From: Haemaphysalis longicornis
Taxonomy: Eukaryota > Arthropoda > Arachnida > Ixodida > Ixodidae
Direction: 5' to 3'
Length of the DNA: 64,000 nucleotides
Assembly (NCBI GenBank): GCA_013339765.2
Contig: CM023449.1
Span: 102,084,743-102,148,742, forward strand
In this document: positions 23,508-32,541 of the stretch, piece by piece
How positions within the stretch are numbered: the stretch's first letter is position 1
Layout: every line of letters begins with the position of its first letter
Position numbers and translations under genes: made by a program
The notes under the pieces: generated by a model
What the model saw: only the letters and a program-made list of their open reading frames with translations
The model's database searches: none
Told to the model about the DNA's origin: nothing

Positions 23508-25343
23508 TTACTGACTGCGACCGGTTACAGAGGAACTCTTGAATCCATTGGGTTGTTTTCTGATCAAGTGGAGGTTGCGGACTTTGGTTAGTAATCGGTT
23601 ATGTTGGACGCGATCAAAAGCCTTTGAAAGGTCGATAAAAATAGCATCTGTTGGAGCAGAGTTATGCATGGATTTGTGCAAGTCTGTCAACAATTCGAAT
23701 AGTTGGGGGTTGCAAGAGCGTTTTTCCTGAAAACCATGTTGATTTTGGATGAGAATGTTGTTTCTGTTCAAATGAGAAATAATTTTGGTGTAAATAATAT
23801 GTTCTAATAGCTTGCAAGAAATACAGGTTAGAGAGATAGGACGGTAATTGTTGGGACATGACTTTTGGCCGGATTTGAATATGGGTTTAACAAAGGCATA
23901 TTTCCAGTCTTCCGGTACACATCCCGTGTCAAGCGATTGCTGAAAAATAAGCGACAATAAGTACGCTGATGTGTGGCAGGTTAATTTTAAGAGTTTGGCA
24001 CTAATGCCGTCGGGCCCCGGGCTTGTCTTACAAGGAAGTCGTTGTATAGCTCGTGCAACACCATTTTCAGTTATTGTAATTGATGAAAAAAGGTCGTTAA
24101 TGCTGGGTTGTGACAGTGCCAGTGAAGTCGAAGAGGAAGGTTCTTCCGTGAACACCGACGCAAAATGCTCGTTGAAGCATTCAGCGCTTTCCTCTAGCGA
24201 CAGAACTTTGCCTTGATCACTCAGTAGAGTTGACTCAGAAAGGTCGGCTGCAGGGTTCACCACTCGCCAGAATTTCTGGGGATCAGTTTTCAAAAGGTTA
24301 GGTAAAGTGCAGTTAAAATATTTATCCTTTGCCTCTTTTATTGAGGCGTCAGCTTGTTTTGAAAGATTTTTATAGTTAAGCCAATCTTCCGGATCATTAG
24401 TTCTTGTAGCCTTTTTAAAAGCTCGTTTCTTCCTATTTAAGCATCTTTTTACATCGTGTGTGAACCACGGGTCGTTTGTTTTAGTGCTGATTGTTAGTTT
24501 CGGGACGCAGCATTCTTCTATTTTTTTTAGTGCGTCACGGAATTGAAGCCAATTTTCGTTGGCAGTACGTTGTTCAAAACTTGACTCAAATATGGGTATA
24601 AAGTTATCTAGCATACGGTTCATCTTATTGATGTCAGCACATGCGTAATTCAATAACTGCTTGGTTACCTTTGATTTGTCGGCACGTGGTAGAGATAGTG
24701 AACAGTGGACAACTCTGTGGTCGCTAATTTCTTCAAGCACGTGGGTAAAAGCTTTCTGAGAATTGTTTGTGAACAGCAAATCTAAAATGTTATCGCCACG
24801 TGTGGGTTCTGTTACTAACTGGGTCATGAGATGGACGTGTGTCAAATGTAGAAAACGCAAGCATTCGTGACGGTGCGAGCTGTTACTGCTGACAGAAGAC
24901 GACGACCAATCTATGCCAGGGTAGTTGAAGTCGCCGCCCAGAACAAGAACAGAAGTTGGATAATGGGTGTGTACATACTCAAGTGAATCATTCAACAAGT
25001 CGACAAACTCTGGACCGCTATCGGGGGGTCGGTAGCAGGCACCGATAATGACAGTGATGTGAGCTGACTGCGCAGTAACCCAAATTACTTCGATGGACGA
25101 GTCGTAGGCGATAACAGATGGTTGGAATTCTCGTTTAACAGCTATGATTACTCCTCCTCCTTTAGATACCGATCTATCTTTGCGGAAAACTGTAAACTGT
25201 GCAGGAAAGTTAAGTTCAGAGTTCGAAATGTCGGCCGACAGCCACGTTTCCGTACCGATCAAAATGTCGGCGGAACATGTGTACAAGAGAGAATTTAGGT
25301 TGTCTAGCTTATTTAGAATGCTTCTGAAATTTATTAGGAGCAA
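23508..25343 (-). CDS. CR1-like LINE ORF2: endonuclease and RT fingers (interrupted)
   Basis: A 611-residue open frame. Residues about 1-225 are an exonuclease-endonuclease-phosphatase nuclease that nicks the target: ETWLS, CYRPP, GGDFNYPGIDW, then SDHRVVHC with its catalytic aspartate and histidine. Residues about 420-600 are the RT fingers and early palm: SPGPDGISAKLLK, YRPISLTCISCKLLEH, QHGFQEKRSC, DAIFIDLSKAFDRV. A one-base frameshift near 23560 moves the last residues out of frame; the true continuation is the frame at 22711-23478. The first methionine (MLLINFRSIL) is close to the expected start of the nuclease, so the gene is nearly complete. With one shift here and one near 22840 this copy is probably inactive but fairly recent. 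Confidence 0.85.
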   Translation of the reverse strand: MLLINFRSILNKLDNLNSLLYTCSADILIGTETWLSADISNSELNFPAQFTVFRKDRSVSKGGGVIIAVKREFQPSVIAYDSSIEVIWVTAQSAHITVIIGACYRPPDSGPEFVDLLNDSLEYVHTHYPTSVLVLGGDFNYPGIDWSSSSVSSNSSHRHECLRFLHLTHVHLMTQLVTEPTRGDNILDLLFTNNSQKAFTHVLEEISDHRVVHCSLSLPRADKSKVTKQLLNYACADINKMNRMLDNFIPIFESSFEQRTANENWLQFRDALKKIEECCVPKLTISTKTNDPWFTHDVKRCLNRKKRAFKKATRTNDPEDWLNYKNLSKQADASIKEAKDKYFNCTLPNLLKTDPQKFWRVVNPAADLSESTLLSDQGKVLSLEESAECFNEHFASVFTEEPSSSTSLALSQPSINDLFSSITITENGVARAIQRLPCKTSPGPDGISAKLLKLTCHTSAYLLSLIFQQSLDTGCVPEDWKYAFVKPIFKSGQKSCPNNYRPISLTCISCKLLEHIIYTKIISHLNRNNILIQNQHGFQEKRSCNPQLFELLTDLHKSMHNSAPTDAIFIDLSKAFDRVQHNRLLTKVRNLHLIRKQPNGFKSSSVTGRSQ

Positions 25344-25600
25344 CGTTACTGTGGCGGAGTTCTGATTAGAAGAGGCAGATTGTCAATCGGCGGGAGGTTC
25401 GTGTGATGAGGCTACATCAGAGGAACTGTCTAGGGGTTTCATCGGGTGGGGAGGGAATTCCTGTCTGGTAGTTACTTCGACCACGCTATCGGTGACAAAA
25501 TTGTATCGAAAAACGCGGTCCCAAATGTGCAAACAGTTGAAGCGAAGCGAATAACGCTCGTTTCCATTGCGCTTAAGCTTTGCAAAATCCCTCAACCGTT

Positions 25601-26102
25601 TACGGGTTGAGAGAGGGTTGCAAAAACCTCAACCGTTCATCTGCTCTTCATTTGCACCTGGAAAAACGCGAGCGAAGTGTGCATGTTTTTGAGTCAGTTG
25701 TTGTCGCGTAGCTCAGCTGTGAAATTGAGGCAAGACCACGGGTGTTACTGGGGCGTATATGTTGCAGTGTTCATTCATTGCGACAGGCACCGCTACGTTC
25801 TCGCTTTGAAAAGGCGGACATCTGACGTTTTCAATTTTTGACTAGCCTTTGCAGCCGCCTGCATGATTTCAGTCAACTAGCGCCAGAATTAAATGTGTAT
25901 TCAGCCCTGGGCGACATGCTGCGCTGCGCAAATAGGTGTGCAAACATACAGCACGTTGGGTTAGCGCTGTGTTTGCGCTATTTTTATAGCGCGCTAATAA
26001 TGTAAAAAAACATTCGAGATTCGGAAGGTGAGCGTGGACAGCAAGAAAAAAAAAGCTCACAAAATGGAAGCAGCATAATGGCGGGCGGAGGGGTCAGGGT
26101 AG
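25601..26102. other. P1 interior, no gene recognised
   Basis: Sequence between the LINE and gypsy B, presumably internal P1 sequence. A short imperfect palindrome around CAACCGTTTACGGGTTG lies near 25595-25620. A 63-residue minus-strand frame at 25869-26060 has no motif. Confidence 0.35.
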
Positions 26103-26925
26103 TGTTGCGTCTTGTTGCGAGTTGTAGCGACCGCAGTCTGCTGGTAGCGGGGCCGGTCGCCGTCGCTTCGTCGAGCCAGGACTAGGGGAGAGCTTAGAGC
26201 AAACTCAACATGTTTATTTACATTTTTACAGTGAGTTGTCGAGATAAAGACAGAAGACCACTCTTGGCGGGCCGCAGCACGCCCTTTTTGTTGACCCCCG
26301 ATCCCTAGTTCCCTAGGTTGGGGATCCCCATACAAAACAATGCGGACCAATGGTGATGTGTAAGTTCCTCGCTGTGAAGCACCGCCCTCGGGTAGGGACA
26401 CGCCTTTCAGGTATGTCGACAGATGCACGGCACACACACACACACACACACCCTTGCCACTCGTCAGGAGCATCTAGTCGGTGTTGCTGTATTAGAGGGG
26501 AAGAACGGAAGACGCGCGAGCGCCTCGTATCTTTTTGGTGTCCGCCGCGCGCTGCGTTCCCACAGTGGGGTTCTCACACATACTTCCCAGGGAGCTAACA
26601 AGGTTCGTGGAATCACACGGAAGGGTTAATGGCTTGACCATTGCCACTGCCTTCTTCGCTGTGCTGCCGCCGCCACTGGGTCCCATTGTCCGGTCGTCGC
26701 CGTCTGGGCTTTCACGCGCACACGCGTTCAGTTGCTTAGGCCGGGGGACGAGCGGCGGCTCCTTAATCCCTTTTGGGCAACAACACTCAACACCGCTCAA
26801 AAGCCGCTGTCAATCAGTGGCCGCCGCCGCGGTGTCGGCCTCCTTTCGTTTCCGTCGACAAGCGGTGGGGAGGTCGACCGGCGGGTGACTGACCCGCGCA
26901 AACATGGCGCCAGTGAGTCATAACA
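26103..26925 (-). repeat. Gypsy B 3' LTR
   Basis: About 823 bp, beginning TGTTATGACTC on the minus strand and ending CGCAACA. Contains a (CA)n run near 26433-26452 and GC-rich segments. It differs from the 5' LTR by few substitutions and small indels. Several antisense open frames here are not genes. Confidence 0.9.
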
Positions 26926-27258
26926 GCTCCTCCGCCGACGGGAAGATCTCGGACGTCGTGTAGTATCAGCTGCTCGACGGGAGAGATCACAGTAGCAGCA
27001 TTCTTCCAGCACCATTGAAACCACAAAGACCAACCTCCCGAACCAGCAAGAGCCGGCAATGAGTTTTCGGCAACCAGGCTGCTCTTTCAAAGGTGCTACA
27101 ATGCACCTACGCTTTTCAATTTTTTTTTTCATATGGCAACCACACCAATACTCTTGCTCACAGCTAAAAGCTTAGACTGAGTTACTCAAAACACTACTCA
27201 AAATCACTACAGACAAACGTTCCTCAACTGAAAACAATAGAAAGCAAAAGCGAAAAAG

Positions 27259-29445
27259 CTAAAAGGCTCTGCTTAATGTGTCAACATTGGCGTTGGCGGA
27301 ACCCTTCTTATACTTCACAGTGAAGTTAAGCTCCTGAAGCGCAAGGCTCCAGCGTAGTAGTCGCGGATTCTTTCCCGACATTTGCGACAGCCACGTCAGT
27401 GGGCAGTGGTCAGTGACGAAGACAAAAGAAGTTCCGTAAAGGTAGCAGGCCAATTTTTGGGTGGCCCACACAATGCAGGCACATTCTTTTTCTGACGCAC
27501 TGTAGGCCTCCTCGCGAACTGAGAGTTTCCTGCTGGCGTACAGCACTGGGTGCTCGTTCCCGTTCTCATCCTCCTGGCAGAGTATTACTCCTAAGCCTCT
27601 GTTGCGGGCATCGCATTGCACAGTCAAGGGACGATCATAGTTCGGTGCATGCCGTACGGGCGAGTTTACAAGAGCCGTTTTGAGGCCTTGGAAAGCACCC
27701 TCCATTTCTGGTTGCGGGAATTCGCTAACCGCCTCTACTTTCAACTCGTCAGGTCGCCTCCTGCCCTGCCCTACCACGTGCCCTAGGTACCGTACTTCGG
27801 CGCGAGCTAGCTGGCAGTTAGCCGGCTTCGCTGTCAGTCCAGCGTGTGTCAAACGTCTAAGGACATCGCTAAGATGGTACAGGTGGTCTTCCCATGTATT
27901 GTAGTACATAGCAAGTTCGACTAAGTAGGGAACAGCGTACCCTTCAGTTCCCTGAAGAACTCGGTTCATTAGCCTTATCCCGCACTTCTCCAGGAAGCCC
28001 GCAGTCAGAACGCTGGTGAACACTGAACCCTGGTCGCACTGTATCTCCTGAGGAAAGCCCACTCTCGAAAAAATAGACAGTAGTGCGTTGACTACTTCTA
28101 CTGAGCTTTGCTCCTTCATTGGGATCGCCTCTGGAAATTTGGTTGCTGGACAAACAGCGGTAAGCAAATACCGGTAGCCTGATTTTGTCGCTGGGAGTGG
28201 TCCCACAACGTCTATTACCAGCCGGCGAAAGGGCTCCGAAATGAGCGGAAGCAGCTCAAGTGGCGCCTTTTCCTTCTCGTGCGGTTTTCCCACTCTCTGA
28301 CAGGTTTCACACGCTCTTACGTGGTTCTCAACTTCGGTGAAGCATCCTGGCCAGTAAAACTCTGTTAGGAGCCTATCTTTGGTCTCCCGAGCTCCTAAAT
28401 GCTCCGACCAACCCACTCCCTGACACTGATCAACAATGTCATGCCGATACTCATCTGGAACTACAATCAGGTCAAACCTGCGACCTTTTTCATCCCGGTA
28501 GTGGCGGTACAAGATGCCATTTTTGACTGGAAAACTGACATTCTTCCTCGCCACCCCTTCTCTGACTGTGTTCCAAACCTCCTTAAGGCTGGGTTCGCTT
28601 TTCTGCTGCTCGATGAGCTCGTCTCCTGTCACTTTCCCCTGTACATTGCCTAGTGATTTGGATACAGGCAACACGAGCCGCCCCTCTTCCGATTCCCCTT
28701 CAGCTATATCAGCGCGAGTCTCCTCCTCTGACCCCTCTCTCTTTTTTTCAGTAGGCGACGGCATAGTAGACTCCGCTCTGCTGACTCCAGCTGGTGTTGC
28801 TGCACTTCCGGTGAAACTCGGTTTTTTCCGCTCTAGTTCGGCTGCTGGCGTGCGTGCTTTAGCTCTAGTCAAGGCTTGGACTGTTCCCTCCTGAAAACTT
28901 TTCCCTTGTTCTCTAAGCAGACGGTCGGTCTGATTCGAGAACAAGTAGGAGTACTGCGAGGGCAGCTTGTCTGACACCGCCGCTTCCGTCTCTACTTCTC
29001 CGAACGGCCCAGTGATGACTACTCGAGCTACCGGGAGACAAATGCTTCCCTCTTGCAAAACCGGTTTAATCCATGCGCACTTGCCGTTGTAATCTGCTTG
29101 TGTCACATAGTCCGGGTGCACCAGATCAATGGTTGCCCCACTGTCTCGTAAGACGCGGCATGGCTTTCCGTTCACTGTTAGGTTAAAAAGGTACGGACTA
29201 AGTAGCTCCTCGCTAGTAGCAGAGTCACAAGTATACGAAAGGGCTGGCCTGGGCCTACGACATCCTATGGCAATGTGACCGACCTCCTTGCATTTGTAGC
29301 AGGTAGGTGGTTGCCTAGCGTCAAAAGGACTCTTTTTGGGAGAACTCTCCGAAGCCTTTCCCTCCTGTTTGTTTTGTGATCCTTGACTACTTGCAGCGAA
29401 GTCCGCCTTTTTCTGTGCCGTCATACCTGCGCCAGCCCCGTCCAA
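27259..29445 (-). CDS. Gypsy B rearranged pol polyprotein (PR-IN-RT-RH)
   Basis: A 728-residue frame without stops. Residues 49-62 are a zinc knuckle (CYKCKEVGHIAIGC). 101-105 is the protease DSGAT. A linker rich in Glu/Lys/Ser follows. About 330-385 is the integrase HHCC region (SEHLGARETKDRLL, CETCQRVGK). About 405-480 is the integrase core with D in LVIDVVGPLP and D in IQCDQGSVF. Near residue 487 (about 27982) this joins directly to the RT late palm (RLMNRVLQGTEGY), then TWEDHLYHLSDVLRR, YLGHVVGQG and a complete-looking RNase H (CDARNRGLG, SEKECACIVW, VTDHCPLTWL), ending with a stop. In Ty3/gypsy elements integrase follows RNase H. Here it precedes a partial RT, its final catalytic glutamate is missing, and the RT turn reads YLVELA where YIDD is expected. 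The protein therefore lacks working RT and integrase but keeps an open frame. Confidence 0.88.
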   Translation of the reverse strand: MDGAGAGMTAQKKADFAASSQGSQNKQEGKASESSPKKSPFDARQPPTCYKCKEVGHIAIGCRRPRPALSYTCDSATSEELLSPYLFNLTVNGKPCRVLRDSGATIDLVHPDYVTQADYNGKCAWIKPVLQEGSICLPVARVVITGPFGEVETEAAVSDKLPSQYSYLFSNQTDRLLREQGKSFQEGTVQALTRAKARTPAAELERKKPSFTGSAATPAGVSRAESTMPSPTEKKREGSEEETRADIAEGESEEGRLVLPVSKSLGNVQGKVTGDELIEQQKSEPSLKEVWNTVREGVARKNVSFPVKNGILYRHYRDEKGRRFDLIVVPDEYRHDIVDQCQGVGWSEHLGARETKDRLLTEFYWPGCFTEVENHVRACETCQRVGKPHEKEKAPLELLPLISEPFRRLVIDVVGPLPATKSGYRYLLTAVCPATKFPEAIPMKEQSSVEVVNALLSIFSRVGFPQEIQCDQGSVFTSVLTAGFLEKCGIRLMNRVLQGTEGYAVPYLVELAMYYNTWEDHLYHLSDVLRRLTHAGLTAKPANCQLARAEVRYLGHVVGQGRRRPDELKVEAVSEFPQPEMEGAFQGLKTALVNSPVRHAPNYDRPLTVQCDARNRGLGVILCQEDENGNEHPVLYASRKLSVREEAYSASEKECACIVWATQKLACYLYGTSFVFVTDHCPLTWLSQMSGKNPRLLRWSLALQELNFTVKYKKGSANANVDTLSRAF

Positions 29446-30025
29446 GGTTTTCCTCTATCTCCCGCTTTTGCGGGAGGAACCTCGTCCCTTTCTCCCCGGC
29501 GTGACGCGTACTCATCAGCCAAGTCGGCAGCTGCCTGCACTGTTACTACTCCGGCCCTATCTTGGATCCAGAGCTTCATTGGCTCTGAAAGCTTAGAAAA
29601 AAACTGTTCGAGAGCCACTACTTCAAGAGCCTTTTCGAAGTTCCCAAAAGCGCTGGCTCCCTTCATCCATTCTACCAAGTTGACCTTCAACTCGTAGGCA
29701 AACTCAGAATACGTGCTGCCCTGCTTCTTTGTCAGATTGCGAAACCGCTGTCGGAACGCATCTGACGAAAGTCGGAACCTCTTTAGAAGGCTATCCTTCA
29801 CTTTGTCATAATCGTCCGCATCTTCCATCGGAAGCCGCGCGATCACATCCGCTGCTTCACATGGCAGCAAACTTAACAAATTTCGAGCCCATGTGCTACG
29901 GCCAAGCTTCGCTTTTTCACAGGTTCTCTCGAAGTTCACGAGAAAGAGGCCCACATCTTGCCCTACTTTGAAGGGTTGCATTAGCTTAGATAAATCACAA
30001 AGATTTTGTCTTCCTGCTACCTCTA
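29421..30025 (-). CDS. Gypsy B gag, SCAN-like capsid part
   Basis: From 29981 a 186-residue frame (MQPFKVGQDVGLFL onward) resembles the SCAN-like capsid domain of arthropod gypsy Gag: FERTCEK, WARNLLSLLPCEAADV, KVKDSLLKRFRLS, FRQRFRNL. The frame is open a little further upstream, to about 30025. It ends 24 bases inside the pol frame in a different phase (GKPWTGLAQV and stop), so Gag and the zinc knuckle are separated by either a one-base indel or a programmed shift near a GGAAAACC stretch. Gag forms the particle that packages the element RNA. Confidence 0.75.
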
Positions 30026-30036
30026 CTCCTTAAACC

Positions 30037-30312
30037 TCAGCCATCTTCCTCACTTCCACCTCCAGGCGCAGCCGTTCTACTTCCAGTTCCTTTTTGCTTT
30101 AGCTGGCACTCCTGTTGCTCCCGCTTTTGCTCGCGCTCCTGTTCCTGTTGCTTTTGAATCTCATTCCACGTTTCTGTAATATCTTCACTGGTGAGATTCA
30201 AGCCCTCGATAGCGCGAACAATTTCGTCCTTCTTCATCCCCGAATCTACTTCTGCTCCCAGCTCCTCCCCCAGAATCAGCAGCTGATTCTTCAACAAACG
30301 CTTCCAATCCAT
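30037..30312 (-). CDS. Gypsy B gag N-terminal part
   Basis: A 91-residue frame starting MDWKRLLKNQLLILGEEL. Its first 45 residues look like a SAP-type helical module (LILGEELGAEVDSGMKKDEI). A Gln/Glu/Lys-rich coiled-coil stretch (EQEREQKREQQE) follows, then a Gly/Ser tail and stop. The capsid frame begins about 12 bases beyond in another phase, so gag is split by a small indel or stop between them. Placed just after the primer-binding site, where gag should start. Confidence 0.7.
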   Translation of the reverse strand: MDWKRLLKNQLLILGEELGAEVDSGMKKDEIVRAIEGLNLTSEDITETWNEIQKQQEQEREQKREQQECQLKQKGTGSRTAAPGGGSEEDG

Positions 30313-30516
30313 GACAGAGAACTAGTGTGGTGCGGCTCACTATCTACCCAGAAGTTCCGGAAACAACTGCTTCTGTGGTAGCCTCTACCAGCGAAAAGAT
30401 TGCACTTCTATCTTATCAGCCTGGCAACCAAAAAACCAAAGCCAGCACTCACCAGTTCACAGCTGTCAGTCTCCGTGATCTCGGCGTGTTGATCATTCTC
30501 CGTCCTCCAGGCTCAG

Positions 30517-30534
30517 ATCCCACCGCTGCCACCA
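30517..30534 (-). promoter_or_regulatory. Gypsy B primer-binding site (tRNA-Leu type)
   Basis: Two bases inside the 5' LTR, the plus strand reads ATCCCACCGCTGCCACCA. This equals the 3' end of an animal tRNA-Leu(AAG) including CCA, so the element's RNA carries the complement and would use that tRNA to start minus-strand synthesis. The tRNA identity comes from general knowledge of animal tRNA-Leu sequences. Confidence 0.7.
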
Positions 30535-30536
30535 GT

Positions 30537-31361
30537 TGTTGCGTCTTGTTGCGAGTTGTAGCGACCGCAGTCTGCTGGTAGCGGGGCCGGTCGCCGTCGC
30601 TTCGTCGAGCCAGGACTAGGGGAGAGCTTAGAGCAAACTCAACGGGTTTATTTACATTTTTACAGTGAGTTGTCGAGATGAAGACAGAAGACAGATCTTG
30701 GCGGGCCGCAGCACGCCCTTTTTGTTGACCCCCGATCCCTAGTTCCCTAGGTTGGGGATCCCCATACAAAACAATGCGGACCAATGGTGATGTGTAAGTT
30801 CCTCGCTGTGAAGCACCGCCCTCGGGTAGGGACCACGCCTTTCAGGTATGTCGAACAGATGCACGGCACACACACACACACACACCACCCTTGCCACTCG
30901 TCAGGAGCATCTAGTCGGTGTTGCTGTATTAGAGGGGAAGAACGGAAGACGCGCGAGCGCCTCGTATCTTTTTGGTGTCCGCCGCGCGCTGCGTTCCCAC
31001 GGTGGGGTTCTCACACATACTTCCCAGGGAGCTAACAAGGTTCGTGGAATCACTCGGAAGGGTTAATGGCTTGACCATTGCCACTGCCTTCTTCGCTGTG
31101 CTGCCGCCGCCACTGGGTCCCATTGTCCGGTCGTCGCCGTCTGGGCTTTCACGCGCACACGCGTTCAGTTGCTTAGGCGGGGGACGAGCGGCGGCTCCTT
31201 AATCCCTTTTGGGCAACAACACTAAACACCGCTCAAAAGCCGCTGTCAATCAGTGGGCCGCCGCCGCGGTTCGGCTTCCTTTCGTTTCCGTCGACAAGCG
31301 GTGGGGAGGTCGACCGGCGGGTGACTGACCCGCGCAAACATGGCGCCGGTGAGTCATAACA
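30537..31361 (-). repeat. Gypsy B 5' LTR
   Basis: About 825 bp, near-identical to 26103-26925. It would carry the promoter and the polyadenylation signal of the element. GTAG lies just outside at 31362-31365. Confidence 0.9.
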
Positions 31362-31371
31362 GTAGGAGTAC

Positions 31372-31531
31372 GGGCCCGTTCACAGTTGCGACGAAAGCAA
31401 GCGAAAGCGACGGGAATTCCGTCGCTTTTGTCGCGCGACGATATTTTTGACGAATGGTCGGGACCAACTTTTGCCGCCGCGCGACAAGCGACGGAATTCC
31501 CGTCGCTTTCGTCGCAGTGTGAACGGGCTTT
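31372..31531. mobile_element. Foldback MITE, CCCGTTCACA ends
   Basis: The left end (GGGCCCGTTCACAGTTGCG, then GACGAAAGC repeats) and right end (GTCGCAGTGTGAACGGGCTT) are imperfect inverted repeats. Nested inverted GCGACGGGAATTCC / GGAATTCCCGTCGC arms make almost all 160 bp self-complementary. The style resembles PIF/Harbinger MITEs of other animals, but I could not define a 3-bp duplication. Confidence 0.6.
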
Positions 31532-31654
31532 AAATGCTACAGCCTTGAGCGACTTTCTCGGCTGTCCTGATAGGCATAGTGTGCCAACTGATAAAAACTC
31601 GCCCGCTCAGTGCCTGTCACACCCCTCTCACCCAAACAGAAAGTTAAAAAACAT

Positions 31655-31893
31655 TGATTAATTGATTATGAGGTTTAACGTGCCGACGATACACCGGCAA
31701 TGGGGCGCGCGCCATAGTGTAGCGCTCCGGATTAATTTTAACCACTCAGGTATCCTAAACTTGCGCCGAAATCTCGAACACAAGCGTTTTCTCTTTTTGC
31801 CTCCATCAGAAAAGCGGCTGGGAACCCGCGTCCTGATAAGCTGATAAGCACAACGCCTTAGTCTCTGGGCAAGCGCGGCGGTCAAGTTAAAAA
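31655..31893 (-). repeat. Tick-type tRNA-headed SINE
   Basis: Read from 31893 leftward, it starts with a degenerate tRNA head (CCGCGCTTGCCCAGAGACTA as box A region, box B-like GGACGCGGGTTCC), continues through a body and ends near an ATTGATTAATTG tail with GGTTTAACGTGCC just inside it. The layout matches a SINE family I associate with ixodid ticks. Diverged but recognisable. Confidence 0.65.
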
Positions 31894-31999
31894 TATATAT
31901 ATATATCCGCTTTCCAAATTCAAAATGTCTGATTGGATAACCAAAATCACAGTAGCTGCAGTCCCATCGTTGTTCAGCGCCTAAACGCGACGACATTTT

Positions 32000-32352
32000 G
32001 CAGACGAATTTTCTTGTTGTGAGCGCGACCGTGGCTTGGGGCTACGTAAAATACGCCGGCAGGTTTTCAAATATCCGGGGTATGGCATCGACGCGGAGCT
32101 TGAGCTTCTCGCGCTGCAGAAGCACAGTATGCCCACTTACTTTGAACTCATCGGCTCGAATAATTTCCGTAGGGTCGAAATGTTTCTCGCACACACGAAT
32201 GGCCTTTGACTTGAGGCTGAAAATGTCCGTCTCCTGTCGTGGAATAGCTCGCTTCCACCTGTTGCGTTGTTCGCGGTCGCTTGGGAGGCTGAACAGCTAC
32301 ACAGCAACTCAGAGGGAAGGTAGTTCACATAGTTTGCCCTTCGTGAGGAGTG
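32000..32352 (-). pseudogene. THAP domain relic of P1
   Basis: On the minus strand a frame reads LFSLPSDREQRNRWKRAIPR (about 32236-32295). After a one-base shift it continues FVCEKHFDPTEI, then FKVSGHTVLLQRE and DAIPRIFENLP and a stop near 32026. These are the 'F.FP.D...R..W..+I', 'VCE.HF' and 'A.P.IF' blocks of the THAP C2CH zinc finger used by P-type transposases to bind their ends. The first CxxxxC pair is not visible. An AG acceptor-like site precedes LFSLP, so the start may lie on an upstream exon. It is 190 bp inside the P1 right end. A host THAP gene is less likely given that position. Confidence 0.7.
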
Positions 32353-32541
32353 TAGAAAGCTATATCACACAACAAACACCATCAAGCTCGTGCTCCAACG
32401 CCCTGCAAATGTGGCCGCCGCCGTCCAAGCCGCCTTCACCGGACTCGTAGCGCCACCGCGCGGGAGCTTTGGTCCCCATTTGAAGCTCTCCCATAGCGTG
32501 ACGGAGAAGTTTCGTGACCAGAAAAGCATTGAAGGACTCTG

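Larger units (their letters stand above)
22263..25600 (-). mobile_element. CR1-like LINE inserted in P1
   Basis: A 3' tail of (TAAA)n type (plus strand TTTA repeats at 22263-22301) follows about 250 bp of 3' untranslated sequence. Upstream is a nearly complete endonuclease-RT gene (22548-25343). The 5' boundary is unclear, probably 25400-25640, as expected of a 5'-truncated copy. It is the best-preserved LINE in the window, with two frameshifts in an otherwise open ORF2. Confidence 0.8.
26103..31361 (-). mobile_element. Gypsy B: young rearranged Ty3/gypsy element
   Basis: Near-identical LTRs (26103-26925 and 30537-31361), GTAG flanking both sides (26099-26102 and 31362-31365), a primer-binding site and a polyprotein frame define a complete 5.26-kb insertion on the minus strand inside P1. 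Pol is rearranged (see 27259-29445), so this copy could only have moved using enzymes from a related element. The close match of the LTRs implies it is among the most recent insertions in the window. Confidence 0.9.
22105..32541 (-). mobile_element. P1: P-like DNA transposon inserted in gypsy A gag
   Basis: 22105-22138 (begins CAGAGTCCTTCAATGC) is a perfect 34-bp inverted copy of 32508-32541. Similarity continues imperfectly for tens of bases inward on both sides. GTAATAC occurs immediately outside each end (22098-22104 and 32542-32548), a 7-bp target duplication, and the gag reading frame is continuous once the insert is removed. A THAP-type DNA-binding domain (32000-32350) lies just inside the right end in the orientation expected of a P transposase amino terminus. 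The catalytic part is missing, displaced or deleted. Later insertions (LINE, gypsy B, MITE, SINE) make up most of its length. Assignment to the P superfamily rests on THAP plus end structure. Confidence 0.75.

Noticed and set aside
26350..27132. Overlapping frames in both strands of the gypsy B LTR, repeated at 30784-31202
   Set aside because: They lie within the LTR and occur in both copies; LTRs do not encode protein here.
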